Shown: positions 7,986 through 15,364 of the stretch, piece by piece
Layout of the letters: each line of letters begins with the position of its first letter
Numbering within the stretch: the first letter of the stretch is position 1
Origin: CAZADH01 sp964483805
GTDB lineage: Bacteria; Muiribacteriota; Ozemobacteria; Ozemobacterales; Ozemobacteraceae
Length of the DNA: 25,741 nt
NCBI GenBank assembly: GCA_964483805.1
Contig: CAZADH010000056.1
Span: 1-25,741, forward strand
Direction: 5' to 3'
The notes under the pieces: model-generated
What the model was told of the DNA's origin: nothing
The model's input: the letters and a program-made list of their open reading frames with translations, nothing else
The model's database searches: none
Made by a program: the position numbers and the translations under genes

Positions 7986-10411
7986 CAGTCTCGCAACTCG
8001 GTGGCGAGCACGATGTCGCGGTTGATCAACTCGAGACAGCGCGCGAGCTTGCTGCGCAACATCGCATCGTCGGTCGCCTCGCGAATCTGCCGGCACAGGT
8101 CGATGGCCTGACGGAACTGGCGGATCAGGTCGCCCTCGGGCAGATCGGTCATCGGCAGCAGATCGTCGAACTGCGCGCCTTTGCTCCAGGACCACATCAC
8201 CAATGACAAGCGGATATCGAGCGGCTTGATGAACGGGTGGCGGATCGACAGGCTGCGCAGAAAGTTGCGGGCATCCCGCAGGCGGTCGAGGGCCTGCCCC
8301 TTCGGGGGAGGTACTATTACCGTGTTTTTTCGCGCCTCATAGACGACGGCCATGAGCAACGCATTGATCTCGTGTTCGTCCCACTCGTGGAAGTAGCCCT
8401 GGAAATACAGTTCGGCGACGGCGATCTCCTCCGTGTGGATCTTGGCGGCAAACTGGCCGCGTGGCAGAATGCCGTTTTCGTCGAGGTAGCCCATGGTCTT
8501 CATCTGCTTGATCTTCTCTTCGTAGATCGGCAGTTGCATCTCTTCGACCTGCTCGAGCATGGTCGCGGATTGATCGAGCTTGCGTTTGACCTTGAGGGCG
8601 CGGAACGCCAGGTGCAGGCACTTGCCCTTCTGTTTGCACTGGCCGCAGAGGAACCGGTCTTCCTCCTCGCGCAATGCCGCGGCCTTGATGTTGGCATCGC
8701 CCTTGATCTTGTGCATGATGCCGCGCTGCTTGCGACCACGCATGCCTTTCTTGGTCTGGCCCAATTGGGCCCGCATGGTATCGAGGATCTGTCGTTTCTT
8801 CTCTTGAAACGCCATGAATGCATCGAGGTCGTGCTCGGGCATGTGGCACTCCGGCAGTGCCGCCTCGTAATCGATGCGCAGCCGTTCGACCTTGCGCGCC
8901 AGCTCGGGAATGTGCTTGTTCGCCTGGAACTGCGCGAAGTTGCGTTTGAGGATGGTGCGCACCTCGTCGTGCGGGTGCTGGGTGTACAGGTTGAGCACGC
9001 TGTTGAACGACAGGTCGAAAGCGCTGTTGAGCTTCTCGACGTTGCCGTTGACGATGGCGTCGAGTTCGTCCCATTCGAGATCGCGTGGCAGGTGCGGGAT
9101 GACGACATAACCCACCGGATCGATGCCGCGGCGCCCCGCGCGCCCCGCCAGTTGATAGAATTCGAGGGTCTTCATCGGCCGGAACGAGCGGCCGTCGAAC
9201 TTCTTGAGCGCATCGAACGCCACCGAACGGGCCGGCATGTTGACACCGACCGCAAACGTTTCGGTGACGAACAGGGCTTGCAGGAGCCGCCGCGAGAAGA
9301 GCACCTCGACCAGTTCCTTCAGTTGCGGCAACAGACCGGCGTGATGCCGGCCGACGCCGCGCTCGAGCTCCTGGGTCAGGCTCACGGCCGACTCGAACTC
9401 GCTGAGGTTGTACTTTTCGAGCGTCTCTCTGCACAATGTATTGATTTCGCGTTTTTCGGCAGCGTTGGTGAAATCGAAGCGCTTCGCCGCCTCGCCGGCC
9501 ATCTTGTCGACCAACATGCGTGAAAAAGCAAAATAGAGCACCGGCAGTTGCTGGCGCCCAGCGAGTTGCTGCACCACCTCGATATACCGTTGCCCTTCGT
9601 CGCCGCGGGTGCGTCGTCGCCGTCGTGGGTCGTCACCGCCCTCGGAACTGGGCCGGGCAAGCCGCTTGGCGAGATCTTTGTAATACCAGAGGCTGTTCTG
9701 GAAGTAATACTGGAACTTCAATGGCACCGCGCGGATTTCGTGGCTGATGACCTCGATCTTCTGCTCGGAGACCGCGCCGATCCAGGCCGCCAGCTCGTCG
9801 GCGTTGGGAATCGTCGCCGAAAGGGCGAGGAACTTTGTGCCCTTGGGCGCGAAGATGATCGATTCCTCCCAGACCGTGCCGCGTTCGAGATCGCCCAGAT
9901 AATGAACCTCATCGAAGATGACATAAGCAACATCACGTATGACATCGGGGTCTTCGATCGCCATGTTGCGATAGACCTCGGTGGTCATGATCAACACCGG
10001 TGCCTCGCGGTTGATCACGACATCACCGGTCAGGATGCCGACCTTGTCGGGATACAGTCCTGAGAAATCGCGGAACTTCTGGTTCGACAGGGCCTTGATC
10101 GGCGACGTGTAGATGATCCGCCGGTTGGTGCGCAAAAACTTGTCGATGAGATACTCGGCCACCAGCGTCTTGCCCGACCCGGTCGGTGCCGCCAGCACGA
10201 CCGAGCGGCCGCTCTCGATGGCGGCGATGGCGCGCAACTGAAACGCGTCGAGGGTCAGGCCGCGGTAGACGGTGCTGCCGGCCGGCATGACCTGGTCCGG
10301 CGCGTCGGTGGCTGCGGGCGGCGTGGGTTGGCTGGGCGTCGTGGTGGGGGCGGCGGGAGGTTGCTCCGCGTCGCCGGGTTTGTTGGGGTTCGCTTGGTCG
10401 GAACTGTTCAT
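7985..10411 (-). CDS. Ski2-like DEVH-box RNA/DNA helicase with Cys cluster
   Basis: This is an ATP-dependent superfamily 2 helicase of the Ski2/Mtr4/HelY type, 808 aa. After a Pro/Thr/Ala-rich disordered head (1-45) come a Q-motif-like LDAFQLRAI, motif I APTGSGKT at 75-82, DEVH at 167-170, SAT at 198-200, and motif VI QLAGRAGRRG near 419-428. A segment at about 584-595 holds CGQCKQKGKC, a possible zinc-binding cluster. The C-terminal region, with MGYLDENGILPRG and AELYFQGYFHEWDEHE, resembles the DSHCT domain of Ski2 proteins. Such enzymes usually act on RNA in decay or processing. The start ATG at 10411 is preceded by AGGA at good spacing. Its stop overlaps tsaE, which places it in the tRNA-modification run. 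The gene upstream ends 67 bases away without an obvious terminator. Confidence 0.93.
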   Translation of the reverse strand: MNSSDQANPNKPGDAEQPPAAPTTTPSQPTPPAATDAPDQVMPAGSTVYRGLTLDAFQLRAIAAIESGRSVVLAAPTGSGKTLVAEYLIDKFLRTNRRIIYTSPIKALSNQKFRDFSGLYPDKVGILTGDVVINREAPVLIMTTEVYRNMAIEDPDVIRDVAYVIFDEVHYLGDLERGTVWEESIIFAPKGTKFLALSATIPNADELAAWIGAVSEQKIEVISHEIRAVPLKFQYYFQNSLWYYKDLAKRLARPSSEGGDDPRRRRRTRGDEGQRYIEVVQQLAGRQQLPVLYFAFSRMLVDKMAGEAAKRFDFTNAAEKREINTLCRETLEKYNLSEFESAVSLTQELERGVGRHHAGLLPQLKELVEVLFSRRLLQALFVTETFAVGVNMPARSVAFDALKKFDGRSFRPMKTLEFYQLAGRAGRRGIDPVGYVVIPHLPRDLEWDELDAIVNGNVEKLNSAFDLSFNSVLNLYTQHPHDEVRTILKRNFAQFQANKHIPELARKVERLRIDYEAALPECHMPEHDLDAFMAFQEKKRQILDTMRAQLGQTKKGMRGRKQRGIMHKIKGDANIKAAALREEEDRFLCGQCKQKGKCLHLAFRALKVKRKLDQSATMLEQVEEMQLPIYEEKIKQMKTMGYLDENGILPRGQFAAKIHTEEIAVAELYFQGYFHEWDEHEINALLMAVVYEARKNTVIVPPPKGQALDRLRDARNFLRSLSIRHPFIKPLDIRLSLVMWSWSKGAQFDDLLPMTDLPEGDLIRQFRQAIDLCRQIREATDDAMLRSKLARCLELINRDIVLATELRD

Positions 10412-10478
10412 GTTTTTTTCCTGCTTCGTGGTGGCATTGCCATGCGGCGCGCCAACCTGGGGCTGCCGTCCGTGCCGG

Positions 10479-11963
10479 TCACTGTGACGAGCACGCTTTG
10501 GTGGTCAGATCGTAATTGATTGTATTGCCCTCAACCGAACGCTTCTCATAGAGCCTTTTCTTCTCGTTCCAGACATCGGTCTCGACGTAGGCGTCACCGG
10601 AAAGTACTACATTGTGTTTCATCTGGTCGTAGTCGAGTCGCCGGCCGCGGCCATAACTGCGCTCCTGTTTCATGGTCACCGTGCCGGTCAGACGGGCCTG
10701 TTTTTGATCGGGCCAGCCGGTCATTTCGTCGGCGGTCAGGATCGTCCAGGTATGGGTGGCCAGGTCCCAGGTGCGCTCGTCGATGGTGATGACGACACCC
10801 GGAGAAGCGTTGAGCGTGCGGGTAACGCTGTCCCACACCATGTTGCCCGCGTCGATCGTCGTCTCGCGCGTCGTCTTTTTGTCGAGGATCTGTTCTTTGC
10901 GGAACAGGCGCGGTGTGCCGGTGGCCAGCATCCACTGCGGACTGTTGCGCACCAGCGCTTTGTTGCAGGTGAGGATGTCGAGGTCGCGCACGGCGCGCAC
11001 CTTGCCGACCAGTTCGACCATCTTGTCGAGAATGTTCATGTGGTCGGCGGTGATCACCGTTTCGGGCGCGGTTCCCAGGCCGGGGTCGCGAAAATCCCAG
11101 TCGGCAAACTCGGGGGCCGGTGACGAACCCGGCAGCAGATGCCCGGTCTCCCGTGGCGGTTTCTTGCTCTCGCTGGCCGTGCGTGCCTCGATGGCACTGG
11201 TCGCCATCGGGCCGGTGGGATTGCTGGGCAGGCCGAGCAGGCGACTCGCCGCACTGGCGAGAGCCAGGCTCACCGAAGCGGCCGGGCTGGAGGCGACCGG
11301 AGCCGAGGCAACGAGACCGGCAAGGCCGGCCGCCCCCGAACCCGCGATCGACGTGTTGACCAGGCCGGCCAATGCCGTGAGCGCCGGCGGTATGCTGCCG
11401 GGTAAGGTACGCGGCAGGCCCGGCACGAGTCTGAGCGGGTCGGTGGCGGTGAGAAAATGGGCGAGCATCGGCAGGGCCGACGCGAGGGCCGCCTTGGCCG
11501 GCGCCGGCAACCGGGCAATCGCCTGGGCCAGGCTGGCCGGGGGGAGGGCGGCCGGATCGAAATCGGGCGCGGCCCACTGGGCGGGCACGAGCCCGCCGCG
11601 GGCCAGGCTGGCAATAAGGGCCTGGGCGGCGGCCGGCGAGACGAACTGCGCGGGAGGCGTCAGCGGCAGACCCATGGACCGCGCTGCCGAGGCCAGCCCC
11701 AGCGGATTGAACCCCCCCGGCGCCAAACCACCGTGCCGCAGTGCCGGAGCCGGGATCGAAGCAATACGAGATATTGACGAAAGCCCGGGCAGCGGTCGGG
11801 GCCGGGCGGAGGCGCTGGCGACGCCGAGCGCCCCGCCCAACGGCGGCAACCCGGGCCCGGTTGTCTGGGCGCCGACCCACCAGGGGATGGCAAGCAGGGT
11901 CGTCAGCATCGCGACGGCGAACGCCAGACGCGGCAACGCCCGGTGATGATCGGCAACGGACAC
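10479..11963 (-). CDS. Exported protein with Ala/Pro/Gly-rich region and C-terminal LptA/OstA-like domain
   Basis: The 494-aa product starts at a GTG (11963) with GGGAG about 11 bases upstream. It has a signal peptide at about 1-32 (hydrophobic LAFAVAMLTTLLAI, cleavage near VGA-QT). Residues about 35-270 are low complexity, rich in Ala, Leu, Pro and Gly. From about 280 the composition becomes normal, and the sequence resembles the OstA/LptA beta-jellyroll repeats, including RLTGTVTMKQERSYGRGRRLDYD, VVLSGDAYVE and VEGNTINYDLTT. OstA-fold proteins carry lipopolysaccharide across the periplasm, but no other lpt gene is seen here and the long N-terminal region is atypical, so a role in lipid transport is only inferred. 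It heads the minus-strand run that continues into the helicase. A promoter with a TG-extended -10 lies upstream. Confidence 0.85.
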   Translation of the reverse strand: MSVADHHRALPRLAFAVAMLTTLLAIPWWVGAQTTGPGLPPLGGALGVASASARPRPLPGLSSISRIASIPAPALRHGGLAPGGFNPLGLASAARSMGLPLTPPAQFVSPAAAQALIASLARGGLVPAQWAAPDFDPAALPPASLAQAIARLPAPAKAALASALPMLAHFLTATDPLRLVPGLPRTLPGSIPPALTALAGLVNTSIAGSGAAGLAGLVASAPVASSPAASVSLALASAASRLLGLPSNPTGPMATSAIEARTASESKKPPRETGHLLPGSSPAPEFADWDFRDPGLGTAPETVITADHMNILDKMVELVGKVRAVRDLDILTCNKALVRNSPQWMLATGTPRLFRKEQILDKKTTRETTIDAGNMVWDSVTRTLNASPGVVITIDERTWDLATHTWTILTADEMTGWPDQKQARLTGTVTMKQERSYGRGRRLDYDQMKHNVVLSGDAYVETDVWNEKKRLYEKRSVEGNTINYDLTTKACSSQ

Positions 11964-12016
11964 GGTGTGTGACTCCCTGTGAACCCCAGAAGAACGGCTG
12001 CACTAGCAATGACGAC

Positions 12017-12041
12017 ACCGACCCTCGCGGTAGAGGTCGGT
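12017..12041 (-). other. 5'-leader hairpin of the LptA-like gene
   Basis: ACCGACC (12017-12023) pairs with GGTCGGT (12035-12041). It lies just after the predicted transcription start of the minus-strand operon, so it would be at the 5' end of the roughly 80-base leader. It may stabilise the 5' end; no known riboswitch is recognised. Confidence 0.35.
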
Positions 12042-12052
12042 CATCGGCTCAG

Positions 12053-12081
12053 ATCATAGCAGAGCCCGCCGGGCGAAACAA
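12053..12081 (-). promoter_or_regulatory. Sigma-70-type promoter for the minus-strand operon
   Basis: Read on the minus strand, TTGTTT (12081-12076) is followed after exactly 17 bases by TATGAT (12058-12053). A TG one base before the -10 makes it an extended -10 element. The predicted start is near 12046, giving a leader of about 80 bases to the GTG at 11963. It would drive the LptA-like gene and possibly the helicase-tsaE run. Confidence 0.6.
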
Positions 12082-12130
12082 CCGGTCGAACGGTGGCACA
12101 CAGGGTGGCAAACGCAGGCCGGCAAACGCG

Positions 12131-12159
12131 TTGACTTGATGGGGTGCCGGGGGTACAAT
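12131..12159 (+). promoter_or_regulatory. Near-consensus sigma-70 promoter for the PHP gene
   Basis: TTGACT (12131-12136) and TACAAT (12154-12159) are separated by 17 bases. Transcription should begin around 12166, only about 6 bases before the ATG at 12172. The PHP mRNA would therefore be almost leaderless, and no Shine-Dalgarno sequence is present. It lies back to back with the promoter of the minus-strand operon. Confidence 0.7.
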
Positions 12160-12171
12160 GACCCGTCATTT

Positions 12172-12906
12172 ATGGGCTTCACACGGCACAATCTGCACAA
12201 CCACACCACGTTCTCCGACGGGAAGCACGACCCCGCCGCGGTGATCGACGCCGCAGCCCGGTCGGGCCTGACGTGGGTTGGCATCTCCGATCACTTCTTC
12301 AGCCGCAAAATCGTGAAGAAAATCACCTACCGCGAGTGGCTCGACACGACGTTTGCGGCCTATCAGGTCGCCCGCCTGCAGCAGCGGCAGGCCCCGAAAA
12401 AGGCCGAGGCGCCGCTGGTCTGGTGGGGTTTCGAGATCGACACCTGCGAAGACCGGCTCGGCATGAAGATCGAACAACTGCCCTGGGACCGCCTCAACGA
12501 ACTCGATTTCATCAGCCTCGAATACGTCGGCGAACCCGACAAGGGCGGCATGGCGATCGATCGACTCGCGACGGTCCGGGGGGTGTGCAAAGTGCCGTTG
12601 GTGCTCGCGCATCCGGCGCTCGGCCCGATGTGCGAGGTCTGTTCGCTCGACCGCATCGCCGAGGCGTTGGGCAAGAACAACGTCTGGTGCGAGGTGGTGG
12701 CGGGCACCCGCAACTACTGGTGGTTCGACGATCCGACCTATTGGCCGCTCCTGCACAAGGTCACCCTCGTGCTCGGGTCCGATACGCACGAGCACCTCGA
12801 TGAAGTGGGCGATTTGCGGATGGCGTTGGCATTCCTTCAGGATCAGCATCTGCTCGAGCGTCTGGCGACGCCCCCGATACCCCGATCCGGCACGGCAAGT
12901 TCGTAA
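12172..12906 (+). CDS. PHP-domain metal-dependent phosphoesterase
   Basis: The 244-aa protein has the metal-ligand pattern of PHP (polymerase and histidinol phosphatase) enzymes: HNH at 9-11 with SD at 15-16, SDH at 39-41, GFEID with E88, LAHPAL with H147, and SDTHEH at 203-208. PHP proteins hydrolyse phosphate esters with a di- or trinuclear metal centre; the substrate cannot be told from sequence. I chose the ATG at 12172 because it begins directly before the conserved HNLHNHTTFSDG. Earlier in-frame starts (TTG 12136, ATG 12139) overlap the promoter elements. The ACT-UPF0210 pair follows 28 bases downstream on the same strand. Confidence 0.9.
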   Translation: MGFTRHNLHNHTTFSDGKHDPAAVIDAAARSGLTWVGISDHFFSRKIVKKITYREWLDTTFAAYQVARLQQRQAPKKAEAPLVWWGFEIDTCEDRLGMKIEQLPWDRLNELDFISLEYVGEPDKGGMAIDRLATVRGVCKVPLVLAHPALGPMCEVCSLDRIAEALGKNNVWCEVVAGTRNYWWFDDPTYWPLLHKVTLVLGSDTHEHLDEVGDLRMALAFLQDQHLLERLATPPIPRSGTASS

Positions 12907-12934
12907 TACTTTATATTGACACGGAGACTGGCAC

Positions 12935-13219
12935 ATGAACCAGAGTAAAGAGCGCGTGATCATCACCGTCCTGGGCGAGAACCGCCCCGGCGTGCTGGCT
13001 GAGGTGACCAAAGAGGTCGCTGCGGCCAACGGCAACATCGAAGATGTGACGCAACGGATCCTCCAGGGTTTGTTTGCCCTGATGATGGTCGTCGATTTCA
13101 GCACGGCGAACTGCCAGTTCAACGAGTTTCAGGCGCGACTGACCAAGATCGGCGAAGAAAAGAAGGTCAAGGTCATCGTCCAACACGAGAACGTGTTCAC
13201 GTTCATGCATCGCCTGTAA
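12935..13219 (+). CDS. ACT-domain protein (UPF0237 type)
   Basis: This 94-aa protein is essentially one ACT domain: VIITVLGENRPGVLAEVTKEVAAANGNIEDV at 8-38 has the beta-alpha-beta start with the Gly-rich ligand loop. ACT domains of this kind usually bind amino acids and act as allosteric sensors. The next gene encodes its typical partner UPF0210, so it may be a regulatory subunit of that protein. A GGAG lies about 10 bases before the ATG. Confidence 0.92.
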   Translation: MNQSKERVIITVLGENRPGVLAEVTKEVAAANGNIEDVTQRILQGLFALMMVVDFSTANCQFNEFQARLTKIGEEKKVKVIVQHENVFTFMHRL

Positions 13220-13240
13220 ACGGGCGGCCAGGAAACCACC

Positions 13241-14605
13241 ATGCCGATCTTCAGTCTCGAAGAAGTCCTCGAAACGATTGCCGCGGTCGGTGTCGAGCAT
13301 CTCGACATTCGCACTGTGACCATGGGCATTTCGCTCAAAGAGTGCGTGCACGAAGATGTTGCCGTCTGTGCCAACAAGATCTACGACAAGGTGATGCGTA
13401 CCGCGACGGGCCTCGTGCCGGCCGCCAAGAGTGTCGAGAGCCGTTACGGCATACCGATCATCAACAAGCGCATCAGCGTGACCCCGATCGCGCAGGTCGG
13501 GGGTGCCTGCAAGGGCGCGACTCTGGTGCCGCTGGCTGAGGCGCTCGATCGCGCCGCGCATGAACTGGGCGTCGATTTCATCGGTGGCTTCACCGCCCAG
13601 GTCCAGAAGGGGTTCACGCGGGGCGATCAGTTGTTGCTCAACTCGATCGCCGATGCGCTGGCGGCCACGAAGCGGGTTTGCTCGAGTGTCAACGTCGGCA
13701 CTACGGCCGCCGGCATCAATATGGACGCGGTATTGCGCATGGCCGAGGTCATCGTCGAATGTGCGCAGCGCACCAAAGACAGCGGTGCGCTCGCTTGCGC
13801 CAAACTCGTGGTGTTCTGCAACCAGCCCGAAGACAATCCGTTCATGGCCGGTGCTTGTCACGGTGTCGGCGAGGCCGAGGCGATCATTCACGTGGGGATC
13901 TCGGGGCCCGGCGTCGTGCGGGCGGTACTGGCCAATAGCGGGCCTTTGCCGTTCGGCGAACTGTCCGAACTGATCAAAAAAACCAGTTTCAAGATCACCC
14001 GGGTGGGCGAACTCGTGGGGCGCGAAGTGAGCAAGATTCTGGGCATTCCGTTCGGCGTCATCGATCTCGCGTTGGCGCCGACCCCGGCCGAAGGCGATTC
14101 GGTGGCCGACATCCTGCATGCGATGGGGCTCGAGCATTGTGGAGCCCACGGTAGTACGGCCGCTCTCGCCCTGTTGACCGATGCGGTGAAGAAGGGCGGG
14201 GTCATGGCCTGCACCTATGCGGGCGGTCTGTCGGGTGCGTTCATCCCGGTCACCGAAGACGCGGGCATGGTGCGCGCGGTCGAGGCGGGTGTGCTCAACA
14301 TACACAAACTCGAGGCGATGACCTCGGTGTGCTCGGTGGGTCTCGACATGGTGCCGATTCCCGGCGATACGCCGGTCGAGGTCATTGCTGGCATCATCGC
14401 CGACGAGATGGCTATCGGCATGGTCAACCACAAGACCACGGCGGTCCGTCTGATCCCGGTGCCCGGCAAGAAAGCCGGCGAGTGGGTCGACTTCGGCGGG
14501 TTGCTTGGTGGCGGTCCGATCATGGACGTGCTGCGCTCATCGCCGGCGCGCTTCGTGCGTCGCGGTGGCCGGATCCCAGCGCCGATTCATGCCATGCGCA
14601 ACTGA
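13241..14605 (+). CDS. UPF0210/DUF711 (PFL) family protein
   Basis: The 454-aa product matches the UPF0210/DUF711 family along its length. It begins with the typical IRTVTMGISLKECV segment, followed by Gly-rich blocks such as VGGACKGATLVPLAEALDRAA, GISGPGVVRAVL and GALSGAFIPVTEDAGM-like stretches (GGLSGAFIPVTEDAGMV here). It ends in MDVLRSSPARFVRRGGRIPAP. The reaction is not established to my knowledge. The fold is often compared with glycyl-radical or pyruvate-formate-lyase-like barrels, but I see no basis for a catalytic claim. The ACT gene ends 21 bases upstream, and AGGA precedes the ATG at good spacing. The two genes are a recurring pair in bacteria and archaea. Confidence 0.94.
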   Translation: MPIFSLEEVLETIAAVGVEHLDIRTVTMGISLKECVHEDVAVCANKIYDKVMRTATGLVPAAKSVESRYGIPIINKRISVTPIAQVGGACKGATLVPLAEALDRAAHELGVDFIGGFTAQVQKGFTRGDQLLLNSIADALAATKRVCSSVNVGTTAAGINMDAVLRMAEVIVECAQRTKDSGALACAKLVVFCNQPEDNPFMAGACHGVGEAEAIIHVGISGPGVVRAVLANSGPLPFGELSELIKKTSFKITRVGELVGREVSKILGIPFGVIDLALAPTPAEGDSVADILHAMGLEHCGAHGSTAALALLTDAVKKGGVMACTYAGGLSGAFIPVTEDAGMVRAVEAGVLNIHKLEAMTSVCSVGLDMVPIPGDTPVEVIAGIIADEMAIGMVNHKTTAVRLIPVPGKKAGEWVDFGGLLGGGPIMDVLRSSPARFVRRGGRIPAPIHAMRN

Positions 14606-14624
14606 CCGGTGCTGCAGACTTGCG

Positions 14625-14652
14625 GCGGGGTCGATCGCCTGACCGGCCCCGC
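14625..14652 (+). other. GC-rich hairpin after the UPF0210 gene
   Basis: GCGGGG (14625-14630) pairs with CCCCGC (14647-14652), and TC/GA inside can extend the pairing. The next bases are GATATAAATAC rather than a U-run, so termination would be weak. It lies 19 bases after the UPF0210 stop and before the coiled-coil gene. Confidence 0.35.
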
Positions 14653-14682
14653 GATATAAATACAAGAGAGGACGAATTACGC

Positions 14683-15312
14683 ATGGGTGCCGATCCGTTC
14701 GAAACCCTCAGGCCGATCCGGCAGGTGCTCGAAACGCTGATGGCGCAACTGCGTCACCAGATTCCGCGGTTTCAGACCCGCAACACCAAGCAAGAGGTCA
14801 TCGGCCAGGTGCACGCCCTCATCACCGTCATTCAGCAGCACGCGGCGATGATCGACGGTTACATGGGGGCGATGATCGCAGCCATGGGCGATGCCGGGCT
14901 CGCCGCTCCCGGTGAAACCGGCGAAAGCGCTGCTCCGAAACCCCCGTTGGTCTCCCCGGTACCCGAACCGGCGGCGAAAACGGTCGCCAACAGCGCGATG
15001 CCGTCGCCCGACGAGGTTGCCGAAGCGTCGTTGGCGCGCGTGAAGCTGGCGCACCTCGAGAAGCGCCTCTCCGATCTCGACCAGCGCCTGGCGATGTTTC
15101 AGGAGTGTCGTGATTTCTTGCTGCTGCAAATGGAAGAGGTCGATCGGGAACGCAGCGACCTCGAGAAAAAACTCGAGGTCAGTCGTTCGGCCGCGAAAAA
15201 GCAGATGTTGCAGATCGTCCAGCTCGAGCGGGCGCTGGCCCAGAAGGCAGGGCCTGTGCCCGGTGCCGGCAGCGCAACGACAGGGCCGGCAAAACCCTCG
15301 CCCGGCGTGTAA
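14683..15312 (+). CDS. Hypothetical coiled-coil protein
   Basis: I do not recognise the 209-aa product. Residues 1-70 are helical (DPFETLRPIRQVLETLMAQLRHQI and QVHALITVIQQHAAMIDGYMGAMIAAMG). A Pro/Ala/Glu-rich linker runs from about 72 to 110. Residues about 115-190 have heptad-like spacing of Leu and charged residues and probably form a coiled coil (LAHLEKRLSDLDQRLAMFQE, DLEKKLEVSRSAAKKQMLQIVQLERAL). The tail is Pro/Gly/Ala-rich. There is no signal peptide. GAGAGG lies about 10 bases before the ATG. It is last in the plus-strand group and converges on the metallophosphoesterase gene. Confidence 0.85.
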   Translation: MGADPFETLRPIRQVLETLMAQLRHQIPRFQTRNTKQEVIGQVHALITVIQQHAAMIDGYMGAMIAAMGDAGLAAPGETGESAAPKPPLVSPVPEPAAKTVANSAMPSPDEVAEASLARVKLAHLEKRLSDLDQRLAMFQECRDFLLLQMEEVDRERSDLEKKLEVSRSAAKKQMLQIVQLERALAQKAGPVPGAGSATTGPAKPSPGV

Positions 15313-15346
15313 ATACAAAGAACAACAGAGTCGCGGGCGAGGGTTT
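15292..15346. terminator. Candidate bidirectional terminator (13-bp inverted repeat)
   Basis: A perfect 13-bp inverted repeat (15292-15304 and 15334-15346) with a 29-base loop spans the stop codon of the coiled-coil gene. It lies between two convergent genes. The arms begin with AAA and end with TTT, so each strand has only a short U-run after the stem. The long loop is unusual for an intrinsic terminator, so the assignment is tentative. Confidence 0.45.
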
Positions 15347-15364
15347 GCCCCGTGCCCGGGCGCG

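Noticed and set aside
8237..9523. 428-codon plus-strand open frame opposite the helicase
   Set aside because: Antisense to conserved helicase motifs; no recognisable domain.
1188..9715. Repeated GTAATACTG (minus-strand CAGTATTAC) at 1188, 6967 and 9707
   Set aside because: All three are in the same codon phase and encode Gln-Tyr-Tyr, so codon and protein sequence explain them; not counted with the CAATACA word.
12136..12171. Upstream TTG/ATG starts for the PHP gene
   Set aside because: They lie inside the promoter, before the predicted transcription start.
12911..14431. 506-codon minus-strand open frame opposite the ACT and UPF0210 genes
   Set aside because: Antisense to two conserved genes; composition (His/Arg/Asp-rich) is typical of shadow frames.
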